The notes under the pieces were generated by a model. It was not told where the DNA came from. It worked only from the letters and a program-made list of their open reading frames with translations, and searched no databases. A stretch of DNA of 16,111 bases from CAZEJK01 sp964512045 (lineage in GTDB: Bacteria > Acidobacteriota > Thermoanaerobaculia > Thermoanaerobaculales > Sulfomarinibacteraceae), in contig CAZEJK010000116.1 in assembly GCA_964512045.1 (NCBI GenBank), forward strand, positions 1 to 16,111, given 5' to 3'. Shown piece after piece: positions 5,859-14,134 of this stretch (the stretch's first letter is position 1; the number at the start of each line of letters is the position of its first letter). Position numbers and translations under genes: made by a program.

Positions 5859-6851
5859 ATGGACGCCAGTCAGCGCCCAGAGGACAGGAGCTGCGCCGTG
5901 CTGCGCACGGTTGATGCCCTGCATCACTTCGAGCCCGACCAGCTAGCGACGCTCGCTCGTCTGTGTCGAGAGCGTGATTTTGGTGAAGGTGACGAGATCT
6001 GTGGAGAGAACGACACCGGCTACGACGTCTTCGTTGTCGCCAGCGGAGAGCTGGAGGCGCAGCGAGAGACGCCGTTTGGTCTTCCGCAGCGAGTGGGCTT
6101 GCTCGGTCCTGGAGACCTCTTCGGTGAGATCTCGTTGCTCGATAGCCAGCCGCGGTCGAGCACCGTGGTGGCACGATCGTCAGGACGGTTGCTCTGCTTG
6201 GACGGGGTCCAGCTGAGCGAGGTTGCGGCAGCGGACGTTCAGTTCCAGGTGTCGCTTCTGCGGGCGTTCTGGCAGTCGCTGTCGAGGAAGATCCGTGAGG
6301 CGAACGACGCCATGATCGAGCTGATGGCGCCGGGGCAGCGGGTGCATCCGATCGAGGATACCGCGTCAGGGCAGAAGGTGACCGTCGATGCGGAGCATCA
6401 GGCGCGGCTTCTGAAGCGGCACGGACTGACGGACGATGAGCTGCTCATGCTGCAGACGTATCTCGAAGCGCACCGGTATGAGCCAGGGCAGCATCTGTTC
6501 AGCGAAGGCGAGCCGGGAGTCAGCTTCTACATCGTGACCGATGGTGCCGTGAGGATCTCACGGCGGGTTCCAGGCCTCGGCGAGGAGGCACTCGCCATCC
6601 TTCGGGAGGGCGAGATGTTCGGCGAGATGGCGCTGATCGATGACCGCCCGCGGAGCGCGGACGCAGTAGCGCACACGGAGGGATGCACGGTCGTGACCGT
6701 TACCAAGACGCAGCTCGCGGAGGTGCTCCAGCTGAAGGCCGATACCGCAGCGCGCTTCTTGAAGCTCCTCTGTCAGATTCTGGCGCGGAGGATCCGAGCG
6801 ATGAACGATCATCTGGTCGCGTGGCGGACGATGACGGGGTTTGGCGGGTAA
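5859..6851 (+). CDS. Tandem cyclic-nucleotide-binding domain protein without output domain
   Basis: A 330-residue cytoplasmic protein of two CRP-like beta-roll domains (about 12-135 and 188-310). Each has a phosphate-binding cassette: FGEISLLDSQPRSSTV (88-103) and FGEMALIDDRPRSADAV (254-270). R99 and R265 are the cyclic-phosphate-binding arginines and both are followed by Ser, as in E. coli CRP, so ligand binding looks intact in both. No helix-turn-helix, kinase, cyclase or transporter domain follows; helices between and after the domains (about 128-160 and 295-320) may mediate contacts. The layout resembles PKA regulatory subunits without the docking segment. The ATG at 5859 is preceded by AAGGAG at 8 nt, and the frame upstream is open but non-homologous. 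The channel/RCK pair upstream makes a regulatory partner role plausible but unproven. Confidence 0.87.
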   Translation: MDASQRPEDRSCAVLRTVDALHHFEPDQLATLARLCRERDFGEGDEICGENDTGYDVFVVASGELEAQRETPFGLPQRVGLLGPGDLFGEISLLDSQPRSSTVVARSSGRLLCLDGVQLSEVAAADVQFQVSLLRAFWQSLSRKIREANDAMIELMAPGQRVHPIEDTASGQKVTVDAEHQARLLKRHGLTDDELLMLQTYLEAHRYEPGQHLFSEGEPGVSFYIVTDGAVRISRRVPGLGEEALAILREGEMFGEMALIDDRPRSADAVAHTEGCTVVTVTKTQLAEVLQLKADTAARFLKLLCQILARRIRAMNDHLVAWRTMTGFGG

Positions 6852-6852
6852 C

Positions 6853-6867
6853 GCGGCCGCGGGCCGC
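6853..6867. other. GC-rich hairpin between convergent genes
   Basis: GCGGCC-GCG-GGCCGC is a perfect 6-bp stem with a 3-nt loop immediately after the cyclic-nucleotide-binding gene stop, in the gap between two convergent genes. A terminating role is possible, but there is no T tract on either strand. Confidence 0.25.
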
Positions 6868-6957
6868 AACCAAAGTGATGCTCCGATGGCGCCGGTCCCG
6901 CGCCCGCGTACGAGTAACTCCACCATCTCGCCGCCGGGCCGGGAGGTGAGCACCGCG

Positions 6958-8007
6958 TCATACGAACGACTTCGCCTGCACGTCCGCCTCGAGCGACAGC
7001 TCCCGCGGAGCTGGGTGCCGCGAGCGTCGCCCCCAGACCTGCGCTGAGGTCGGCTCGAGCAGAACGTGGCGACCGTTCGGGAGGATCTCGTCGAGGGTCC
7101 AGCGGGCCAGCTCCCACTCGGTCTGGGTGAGGGCGCGGGCCAGCACCGGAGGCTGGTGGCGACCGACGGTGTTCAGATCGAGGTGAGGCCGCACACCAGA
7201 GCGGAGGCATACGACTGCGCTCCGCGACAGATCGCCGGCGATCCACTCCAGCGTGTCTCTGAGGCCGGCGAGATCGTATGGGAGAACCTGCAGGTGGATG
7301 AGGATGCCTCGGAGTAACGAGCCGTCGTCGGCCCGGATCCACGCCGCACCCAGCTGACGGTACATCTCGCGCAGTACTGCGCGAGATGTCGTACGGTACT
7401 CCGGTAGCCCCTCGGCCGGGTCGCTGGCATCGGAGTAGGAGTAGCGCAGCTCCACCTGATAGCTGTCAACGATGCCTTCCAGTAGCTCCAGCGTGCGGAT
7501 CGAGTCGTACCCGTTGGTGTGGTAGACGATCGGCAGATGCAGCCCTCGCCGGACGGCGCGTTGGAGGGCTGTGACCAGAAACGGCAGGTCGGCGGTCGCG
7601 GAGATCCAGTGCAGACACGTGCACCCCCGGTCCTGAAGGACCCGGTAGAGCCCCGCAAGCTCATCGACATCCATGCGATGTCCGGTTTGATGGTCCGGGG
7701 GCGTGATGCGGCCGTGCTGGCCGCAGTAGATGCACAGGAGCCCGTTCTCGCCACAGAAGATCGCCCCGCCGTGTCCGCCGACTGTCGCGAAGTCGTCGGC
7801 AAAGCTGTTGGACCAGGAGACGTTGGCGTGCCGACCGGCCCCGCACTCCCCGGCCTTTCCGTTGAGCCGATCGGCGTGACAGCTCAGGTGGCAGAGCGTG
7901 CAGTCGGAGAGGAGGCTGCGGAGCAGCTCGACCCGGTTTGCGAGGAAGTTCCCGTCAGAGTGGCACAGGTAGGCGGGTGCAAACGAGTGGTGCTTTGTGT
8001 GTGTCAT
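6958..8007 (-). CDS. PflX/COG1313-type radical SAM protein with variant cluster motif
   Basis: A 349-residue protein related to PflA-like PflX (COG1313) iron-sulfur proteins. The N-terminal family signature DCTLCHLSCHADR...GECG gives C36, C39, C43 and C55. The region from RMDVDELAGLYRVLQDRG through LPIVYHTNGYDSIRTLELLEGIVD to EMYRQLG follows the family closely. The radical SAM motif is altered: GAIFCGENGLLCIYCGQ yields C85-X6-C92-X2-C95, and N88 sits where the first Cys of CX3CX2C should be. The family's later PTH and DIYLPD-type segments are also changed (SAT; DSYQVELRY). The catalytic cluster may use C85, or the enzyme may be degenerate. The TTG start at 8091 overlaps the predicted -35 and is excluded. 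ATG 8007 is used; GTG 8025 has a GGAGGAGG 10 nt upstream and is a real alternative (355 residues). Substrate unknown. Confidence 0.85.
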   Translation of the reverse strand: MTHTKHHSFAPAYLCHSDGNFLANRVELLRSLLSDCTLCHLSCHADRLNGKAGECGAGRHANVSWSNSFADDFATVGGHGGAIFCGENGLLCIYCGQHGRITPPDHQTGHRMDVDELAGLYRVLQDRGCTCLHWISATADLPFLVTALQRAVRRGLHLPIVYHTNGYDSIRTLELLEGIVDSYQVELRYSYSDASDPAEGLPEYRTTSRAVLREMYRQLGAAWIRADDGSLLRGILIHLQVLPYDLAGLRDTLEWIAGDLSRSAVVCLRSGVRPHLDLNTVGRHQPPVLARALTQTEWELARWTLDEILPNGRHVLLEPTSAQVWGRRSRHPAPRELSLEADVQAKSFV

Positions 8008-8062
8008 GGAATTGTCACAACCCACATTCAGAGGCCCTCCTCCTGTTGAGACGTTAGAATCT

Positions 8063-8091
8063 AATCTAGGATACTCGGACAGAGAATGCAA
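8063..8091 (-). promoter_or_regulatory. Promoter of the radical SAM gene
   Basis: On the minus strand TTGCAT (8086-8091) and TAGATT (8063-8068) are separated by exactly 17 bp. This stretch is distinctly AT-richer than its surroundings. The expected start point near 8056 leaves a leader of about 30-50 nt containing GGAGGAGG, which supports the start at 8025 or 8007. Confidence 0.6.
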
Positions 8092-8125
8092 CTTTGTTCA
8101 TATTGTGGTCGATCTGATGGGGTGT

Positions 8126-8147
8126 GCGTCACATTCGCGTCACATGC
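8126..8147. repeat. Two 11-bp direct repeats (GCGTCACATNC)
   Basis: GCGTCACATTC is followed directly by GCGTCACATGC, 10 of 11 bases identical, giving TCACAT-N5-TCACAT. Direct repeats with an 11-bp period are the usual target form of OmpR/PhoP-family response regulators. It lies between the suf operon end and the radical SAM promoter, about 35 bp upstream of the latter's -35. Confidence 0.4.
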
Positions 8148-8158
8148 CTGGCGGCATG
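8143..8158. other. Short hairpin downstream of the suf operon
   Basis: CATGCC-TGGC-GGCATG forms a perfect 6-bp stem with a 4-nt loop about 95 bp after the last suf gene. No T tract follows on the minus strand, so a terminator role is only a guess. It overlaps the second direct repeat. Confidence 0.2.
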
Positions 8159-8183
8159 GGCGGATGGGTGGGCCGAGCTCATT

Positions 8184-8256
8184 GCGAACGGCTGACGCGT
8201 CCCTGGGCTACACCGTGGCCGGTGCTCCGACGGTGCCGTTCGCGACGATGCGTCAG
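8184..8256 (-). other. Crossed complementary segments at the suf operon end
   Basis: GCGAACGG (8184-8191) is complementary to CCGTTCGC (8236-8243), and CTGACGC (8192-8198) to GCGTCAG (8250-8256). The two pairings interleave rather than nest, so in RNA they would form a pseudoknot or alternative stems. The segment reaches the stop codon of the SufT-like gene. Confidence 0.25.
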
Positions 8257-8573
8257 AACAGCCCCAGATCGAGCTTGGCGGCCTCCGACATCATGTCTGG
8301 ATCCCACGGTGGCTCCCACACGATCTCGACGCGAACCGTGCGGACGCCAGGGAGTGCGGCGATCTTCGACTCCACCTCCACCGGTAGTGACTCGGCAACC
8401 GGGCACGCGGGGGAGGTGAGCGTCATCGCCACCTGGACGTCGCCGCTCGGGTCGATGTCGACGTCGTAGATCAGGCCGAGCTCGTAGATGTTCACCGGGA
8501 TCTCCGGGTCGTAGATGGTCTGCAGCGTGTCCACGATATCGGCCTCGATCCGGGCCGGATCCGGCTGGGTCAT
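8253..8573 (-). CDS. sufT: SufT-like MIP18/DUF59 iron-sulfur assembly factor
   Basis: A 106-residue protein of the MIP18 (DUF59, PaaD-like) family. In bacteria such SufT-like proteins help mature or deliver iron-sulfur clusters to target proteins. Family hallmarks are IYDPEIPVNIYELGLIYDV (20-38), the conserved Cys C57 in TSPACP, and the C-terminal segment WEPPWDPDMMSEAAKLDLG, which is the usual WxPPWxPxxxS pattern. Length is full for the small stand-alone form. The ATG at 8573 follows GGGAGG with 5 nt spacing; an in-frame ATG ten codons upstream lacks this. It is the last gene of the suf operon, 35 bp after sufU, matching the sufU-sufT order common in actinobacteria. Confidence 0.9.
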   Translation of the reverse strand: MTQPDPARIEADIVDTLQTIYDPEIPVNIYELGLIYDVDIDPSGDVQVAMTLTSPACPVAESLPVEVESKIAALPGVRTVRVEIVWEPPWDPDMMSEAAKLDLGLF

Positions 8574-8608
8574 CGGTGCCTCCCTGATGCTCACTGGCAT
8601 GCCTCGAC

Positions 8609-9076
8609 CTACTCGGTGCTGACCGGAAGATCGGACGCTCGCTCCTCGGCTGTGGTGTCCAGAGCCGCATGCAACGTGTGCCAGGCGAGGGTGGCACACT
8701 TGATCCGCACCGGGAACTCGCGCACACCTTCGAACACACGCAGCTTCCCGAGGTCGTCTGTGTTCGCTTCCCGATCGTCGCTCGTCAGGAGCTCGTGGAA
8801 CCCTTCGAACAGGTCGATCGCTTCGTCGACGGTCTTGCCCTTTACCGACTCGGTCATGATCGAGCATGACGCTGTGCAGATGGCGCAGCCCTGTCCCTGG
8901 AAGCTGATCTCCTCGATGATGCCGTCGTGGACCTTCACGTAGACGTTCACCGTGTCGCCACACAGGGGGTTGTGACCGTGCGCGTGCCGGTGTGGGCACT
9001 CGAGCGCGTAGCAGTTGCGCGGCTTCTTGTGGTGGTCGAGGATGATCTCCTGATACAGGTCGCGGATCTCGTTCAT
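8609..9076 (-). CDS. sufU: SufU sulfur-transfer / IscU-like protein
   Basis: A 155-residue IscU-fold protein of the SufU type. It receives persulfide sulfur from SufS, probably through a zinc site, and passes it to the SufBCD scaffold. The zinc/sulfur ligands C39, D41, C64 and C127 are present in NPLCGDTV, GQGCAICTASCS and IKCATLAWHT. The 18-20 residue insertion between the second and third Cys that separates SufU from IscU is visible around SDDREANTDDLGKL. The HPKxR-like N-terminal segment is HHKKPRN. Its ATG overlaps the sufS stop in an ATGA arrangement, so translation is coupled. Confidence 0.95.
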   Translation of the reverse strand: MNEIRDLYQEIILDHHKKPRNCYALECPHRHAHGHNPLCGDTVNVYVKVHDGIIEEISFQGQGCAICTASCSIMTESVKGKTVDEAIDLFEGFHELLTSDDREANTDDLGKLRVFEGVREFPVRIKCATLAWHTLHAALDTTAEERASDLPVSTE

Positions 9077-10323
9077 CTGCCAAACACCTCCTGGGCGGCG
9101 GACACCGCACCGACGAGCGCATCGACCTCGTCGGTTGTGTTGTAGAACGCGAACGAGGCGCGGATTGTTGCCGGAACTCCGAAGTGCTGCATGGCAGGCT
9201 GTGCGCAGTGGTGGCCGGCGCGAACCGCCACGCCGTGCCGATCGAAGATCGTGCCCGCGTCGTGCGGGTGGACCCCATCGATCAGGAACGACAGCACTGC
9301 GGCCTTTTCCTTGGCGGTACCGATCAAACGGATCCCCGGCAGTGCCTGGAGCGCTGCAGTTGCCTGCTCCAAGAGAGCGGTTTCCGTCCGTGCGATCTGG
9401 TCCATACCGATGCTGTCGACGTAGTCGAGCGCTGCCGCCAGACCGATTGCACCGGCGATGTGAGGTGTTCCGGCCTCGAACCGAAACGGTACGGTGTTGA
9501 ACTCGGTGTGCTCGAAGGTCACAGAGAGGATCATGTCGCCACCACCTTGATAGGGGGGCATCCCGTCGAGCAGCTCACGGCGTCCCCACAGCACGCCGAT
9601 GCCAGTGGGTCCGAAAACCTTGTGTCCGGATAGAGCGTAGAAGTCTGCCTCGAGCTGGTGAAGATCCACCGTCATGTGGGGTACCGCCTGCGCACCGTCA
9701 ACGAGCACCGGCACGCCGTGCTGGTGGGCCATCTGCACCATTTTCCGCACCGGGTTGATCGTTCCCAGTGCGTTGGAGACGTGGCCGACCGCGACGAAAC
9801 GTGTTCGCGGGCCGAGCAGCTCGGCGTAGGCGCTGAGATCGAGCTCGCCCGCCGAGCTCATCGGTACGACCTTGAGCTGAGCGCCTCGCTCCTTGCAGAC
9901 CAGTTGCCACGGCACGATGTTGGCATGGTGCTCGAGCTCCGTCAGGATGATCTCGTCGCCCGGCTCGAGGTGGGGCCGCACGAAGCTGTGGGCAACCAGG
10001 TTGATCGCTTCCGTTGCAGAACGGACGAAGACGATCTCATCGGCGTGCTCCGCATTCAGATGCCGCGCCACCGTGGCGCGCGCCGCCTCGTAGCGATCGG
10101 TTGCGCGTTGGGAGAGAAGGTGCACGCCGCGATGGATGTTGGCGCAGTCGCCCGTATAGTACTGCCGGATCGCGTCGAGGACCGCGTTCGGCTTCTGGGT
10201 GGTTGCGGCGTTGTCGAGGTAGACGAGGGGCTTGCCGTGCACCTCCTGGTGCAACGCCGGAAAGTCCCGCCGGATGGCCGCGATGTCAAGGCCGGCGGTG
10301 ATGTCGGCGGCAGTCTGGGTCAC
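9073..10323 (-). CDS. sufS: SufS group II cysteine desulfurase
   Basis: A 416-residue PLP enzyme that removes sulfur from L-cysteine to give alanine and an enzyme persulfide for SufU. The N-terminal PLVYLDNAATTQKP (32-45), the PLP Schiff-base lysine K235 in LSGHKVFGPTGIG, and the catalytic C373 in VRAGHHCAQPAM are all present. The RAGHHC context marks group II (SufS) rather than IscS. H131-H133 region (LEHHANIVPW) stacks on PLP in the family. The GTG start overlaps the sufD stop (GTGA), so the two are translationally coupled; sufU follows with another 4-bp overlap. No fusion or truncation is seen. Confidence 0.96.
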   Translation of the reverse strand: MTQTAADITAGLDIAAIRRDFPALHQEVHGKPLVYLDNAATTQKPNAVLDAIRQYYTGDCANIHRGVHLLSQRATDRYEAARATVARHLNAEHADEIVFVRSATEAINLVAHSFVRPHLEPGDEIILTELEHHANIVPWQLVCKERGAQLKVVPMSSAGELDLSAYAELLGPRTRFVAVGHVSNALGTINPVRKMVQMAHQHGVPVLVDGAQAVPHMTVDLHQLEADFYALSGHKVFGPTGIGVLWGRRELLDGMPPYQGGGDMILSVTFEHTEFNTVPFRFEAGTPHIAGAIGLAAALDYVDSIGMDQIARTETALLEQATAALQALPGIRLIGTAKEKAAVLSFLIDGVHPHDAGTIFDRHGVAVRAGHHCAQPAMQHFGVPATIRASFAFYNTTDEVDALVGAVSAAQEVFGR

Positions 10324-11675
10324 GCTGTTGCCTCCATCAGTGTCTCCTCGTCCAGCATTGAGCTCCCGAGGGGCAGGCGGGTGGCCAGGACGGAGCGGAC
10401 GTCGGCGTGGACACCGTCGACGGGGATCCGTGCGAGGACTTCCTCCGCGAAAGCGACAGTCAGGAGCGCCTCGGCAGCGCCCTTGTCCAGGCCACGACTG
10501 CGCAGGTAGAACACTGCGTCCGGATCCAGTCGGCCGGTGGTCGAGCCGTGCGTGCAGCGCACGTCGTCTGCGAAGATCTCCAGCTGCGGGTTCGACTGGG
10601 CCTGCGCGGTTCTCGACAGCAGGAGATTCCGGTTCGACTGCAAAGCGTTGGTCTTCTGAGCGCCCTCAGCGACCAGGATACGGCCGTTGAAGACCGAGCG
10701 GCCAGAGTCATCCAGTATGCCTTTGAACAGCTGCTCGCTGGTGCAGTGAGGGCTGCGATGCTCGACCACCACCTGGGTGTCGGTGTGCTGCTTCTCGTTG
10801 ACCGCGTACAGGCCGTCGAGGCGGCAGTCTGCGCCTTCGCCAGCGAGGACGGCGGTGATCTCGCGGCGTGCCAGATCACTTCCGAATGCGCTGGAAGCGC
10901 AGTGGACACTCGCGTCGCGATCGAGGTGGACGTGCAGCGCGCCGATGTGCGTCGTGCCGGGCTCATGCCGCTGATCCACGATGTGCTGCACCACTGCCGC
11001 CTGCTCGGCGATGAGCTCCGTTACCGGCACGATCAGGATGCCGCCGCCTCCGCCGACGTACGTCTCGACGACACGGGCCTCGGACTGCTCCTCGGCGAGG
11101 ATCAGTACTCGCGGGAACGAAGCGGTGGGTGACTGGCGCTCGGTCGCAATCGACACGATGTGCACGGGCTTGTCGAGCACCGTGCGGCGTGGGATGCGTA
11201 CGAGCACCCCATCGCGCATTCGGGCGGTGTTCAACGCCACGAACGGACGCTCATGCCAGGCAGCGTGTTGACCCAGACGATCTCGGAGCTCGTCACGGTT
11301 CTGTGCGAACGCCTCTGCGAGCCCGATCACCTCCGTTCCCGAAGGGAGCTCGTCGAGGTTCGACAGCTCGCGGACGAGGTATCCGTCCACGAGCACGGCC
11401 CGGTACGCGTCCATCCGCGTGCTCGCCATCTCCGGTACGCTGGCGCCCGCCCCCGGCTCCTGCGCTGCGGTGTAGGGTGTGGCGGCGATCTTCGACAGGT
11501 TCGTGAACCGCCACGCCTCGTCCCGTCGTGCCGGAAGACCGAGCTGCTGAAACCGTTCCAGAGCCTCCCTCTGGAGCGTGGCGATGGGCGTCGGAGATGG
11601 TGGTGCGCTCAGTCCGAGCTCCAGCTCGCAACGTTCCCGCGTCACCCCTTGGGTGGCTGGTTGTGCTGCACTCAT
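10320..11675 (-). CDS. sufD: SufD, Fe-S scaffold subunit
   Basis: A 451-residue beta-helix subunit of the SufBCD scaffold that builds iron-sulfur clusters. The N-terminal helical part ends with RRDEAWRFTNL (50-60), a SufD hallmark. The C-terminal core has GILDDSGRSVFNGRILV (319-335), NRNLLLS and ADDVRCTHGSTTG, containing C374 and H376 where E. coli SufD has its cluster-related Cys/His. RSRGLDKGAAEALL follows. The ATG is preceded by GGGAGGTAG, which overlaps the sufC stop region (12-bp gap). SufS overlaps its 3' end. Extra N-terminal residues before position 30 are low-complexity and poorly conserved. Confidence 0.95.
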   Translation of the reverse strand: MSAAQPATQGVTRERCELELGLSAPPSPTPIATLQREALERFQQLGLPARRDEAWRFTNLSKIAATPYTAAQEPGAGASVPEMASTRMDAYRAVLVDGYLVRELSNLDELPSGTEVIGLAEAFAQNRDELRDRLGQHAAWHERPFVALNTARMRDGVLVRIPRRTVLDKPVHIVSIATERQSPTASFPRVLILAEEQSEARVVETYVGGGGGILIVPVTELIAEQAAVVQHIVDQRHEPGTTHIGALHVHLDRDASVHCASSAFGSDLARREITAVLAGEGADCRLDGLYAVNEKQHTDTQVVVEHRSPHCTSEQLFKGILDDSGRSVFNGRILVAEGAQKTNALQSNRNLLLSRTAQAQSNPQLEIFADDVRCTHGSTTGRLDPDAVFYLRSRGLDKGAAEALLTVAFAEEVLARIPVDGVHADVRSVLATRLPLGSSMLDEETLMEATA

Positions 11676-11687
11676 GATCTACCTCCC

Positions 11688-12449
<762 letters not shown>

Positions 12450-12472
12450 CTGGTCACTCCGTTGTGGTCTCG

Positions 12473-12488
12473 GTTCACTCCAGTGAAC
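12473..12488. promoter_or_regulatory. Perfect inverted repeat between sufB and sufC
   Basis: GTTCACTCCAGTGAAC has two 7-bp arms around a 2-bp centre, 24 bp before the sufC ATG. A near-copy of one half, GGTCACTCC, lies just downstream at 12452-12460. It could be a repressor operator for an internal promoter or, as RNA, a processing or pausing stem. The tight centre favours a DNA site. Confidence 0.4.
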
Positions 12489-12549
12489 TGTGGTTGCTGC
12501 TCCTCGCGCACCATGCCGACGTGCTGGTGCCACCGAGCCGGCGGTAGGT

Positions 12550-13989
12550 CTAGCCGACGCTGCCTTCCAGGCTGATTCCCAGCAGACGCTGGGCCTCCAC
12601 CGCGAACTCCATTGGCAGCTCCTGGATGACCTCCTTGCAGAAGCCGTTGACGATCATCGACACGGCATCCTCGGTGGGAATTCCGCGTTGGTTGCAGTAG
12701 AAGATCTGATCCTCCCCGATCTTCGACGTGGTGGCCTCATGCTCCATCTGTGCCGTCGGGTTGGCGACATCGATATAGGGGAACGTGTGCGCACCGCACT
12801 CGGAGCCGATGAGCATCGAGTCACACTGCGAGAAGTTGCGCGCGTCCGAAGCCCCCTTCAGGATCTTGACCAGACCGCGGTAGGTGTTCTGAGCGCGGCC
12901 TGCGGAGATTCCTTTGGAGACGATCGTGCTGCGGGTGTTCTTGCCGATGTGGATCATCTTGGTTCCGGTATCCGCCTGCTGTCGTCCGGTTGTCAGAGCC
13001 ACCGAGTAGAACTCGCCGACCGAGCTATCGCCTTTGAGGATCACACTCGGGTACTTCCAAGTGATCGCCGAGCCGGTCTCGACCTGGGTCCACGAGATCT
13101 TCGCGTTCCGCTCCGCTCGGCCGCGCTTGGTAACGAAGTTGTAGATGCCGCCCTTGCCCGTCTCTGGATCGCCCGGGTACCAGTTCTGCACGGTCGCGTA
13201 CTTGATGGTGGCGTCGTCCAGAGCCACAAGCTCCACCACAGCGGCATGGAGCTGGTTCTCGTCGCGCATCGGTGCGGTGCATCCCTCGAGGTACGAGACG
13301 TAGGCGCCCTCCTCGGCAACGATCAGCGTGCGCTCGAACTGGCCCGTGTTCTGGGCGTTGATGCGGAAGTAGGTGGACAGCTCCATCGGGCAGCGGACCC
13401 CCTTCGGCACGTAAACGAACGATCCGTCGGAGAACACCGCCGAGTTGAGCGTGGCGAAGAAGTTGTCGGTGTACGGCACCACTGTACCCAGGTACTTCTG
13501 GACGAGCTCAGGGTGCTCCCGTGTCGCCTCGGAGAACGAGCAGAAGATGATGCCCATCTCCGAGAGCTTCTCGCGGAACGTCGTGGCCACGGAGACCGAG
13601 TCGAAGACGGCATCGACGGCGACACCGGCCAGGAGCTTTTGCTCCTCCAACGGGATACCGAGCTTGTCGTAGGTGCGAAGGATCTCGGGATCGACCTCAT
13701 CGAGGCTCTCCGGACGCTCCTTGGGCGCTGCGAAGTACGAGATCGCCTGGTAGTCGATCGGCGGGTAGTGGACGTTCACCCACGTGGGCTCGGCCAGTGT
13801 CAGCCAGTGACGGTAGGCCTTCAAGCGCCACTCGAGCATCCACTCCGGCTCCCCCTTGCGCCTGGAGATCTCGCGGACGACATCCTCCGACAGCCCGGGG
13901 GGCAGGGTCTCCTGCTCCACCTCGGTGACGAATCCGTACTGATACTCGCGGTTGGCGTACTCCTGGATCAGCGAATCAGTTGTGGCCAT
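12550..13989 (-). CDS. sufB: SufB, Fe-S scaffold subunit
   Basis: A 479-residue core scaffold subunit on which clusters form. Recognisable segments are EPEWMLEWRLKAYRHW (47-62), the MGIIFCSFSEA region (145-155), VPKGVRCPMELSTYFRIN (194-211), and SQCDSMLIGSECGAHTFPY (387-405). C389 aligns with the essential Cys405 and E418 in EHEATTSKIGE with Glu434 of E. coli SufB. Length is normal; no intein is inserted, unlike in mycobacteria. The ATG at 13989 has AAGGAG 10 nt upstream. It is the first structural gene, 197 bp after the regulator gene, which leaves room for a separate sufB promoter or leader. Confidence 0.96.
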   Translation of the reverse strand: MATTDSLIQEYANREYQYGFVTEVEQETLPPGLSEDVVREISRRKGEPEWMLEWRLKAYRHWLTLAEPTWVNVHYPPIDYQAISYFAAPKERPESLDEVDPEILRTYDKLGIPLEEQKLLAGVAVDAVFDSVSVATTFREKLSEMGIIFCSFSEATREHPELVQKYLGTVVPYTDNFFATLNSAVFSDGSFVYVPKGVRCPMELSTYFRINAQNTGQFERTLIVAEEGAYVSYLEGCTAPMRDENQLHAAVVELVALDDATIKYATVQNWYPGDPETGKGGIYNFVTKRGRAERNAKISWTQVETGSAITWKYPSVILKGDSSVGEFYSVALTTGRQQADTGTKMIHIGKNTRSTIVSKGISAGRAQNTYRGLVKILKGASDARNFSQCDSMLIGSECGAHTFPYIDVANPTAQMEHEATTSKIGEDQIFYCNQRGIPTEDAVSMIVNGFCKEVIQELPMEFAVEAQRLLGISLEGSVG

Positions 13990-14134
13990 AGCCGGGCTTC
14001 TCCTTCACGTAGTTCAGACCTTGAGACATGTCCTCGCGCGCGACCGGTCGGCGTCGCCGTGGCGGCGCCCCTCGGTGTCGGCGAGTGTTTGTAGCTGCGA
14101 TCGTCTTCATCTGCATCGTTGCGGGCGCCTCGTG

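Noticed and set aside
8008..8091. N-terminal extension of the radical SAM protein from TTG 8091
   Set aside because: The TTG overlaps the predicted -35 hexamer, so the transcript would start downstream of it.
9658..10509. Long plus-strand frame opposite sufS
   Set aside because: His/Arg/Val-rich mirror of the desulfurase coding strand with no recognisable motif or ribosome-binding site.
12490..14094. A 534-codon plus-strand frame opposite sufB
   Set aside because: It is antisense to a well-conserved SufB, shows no domain, and is explained by the GC-rich codon pattern of the real gene.
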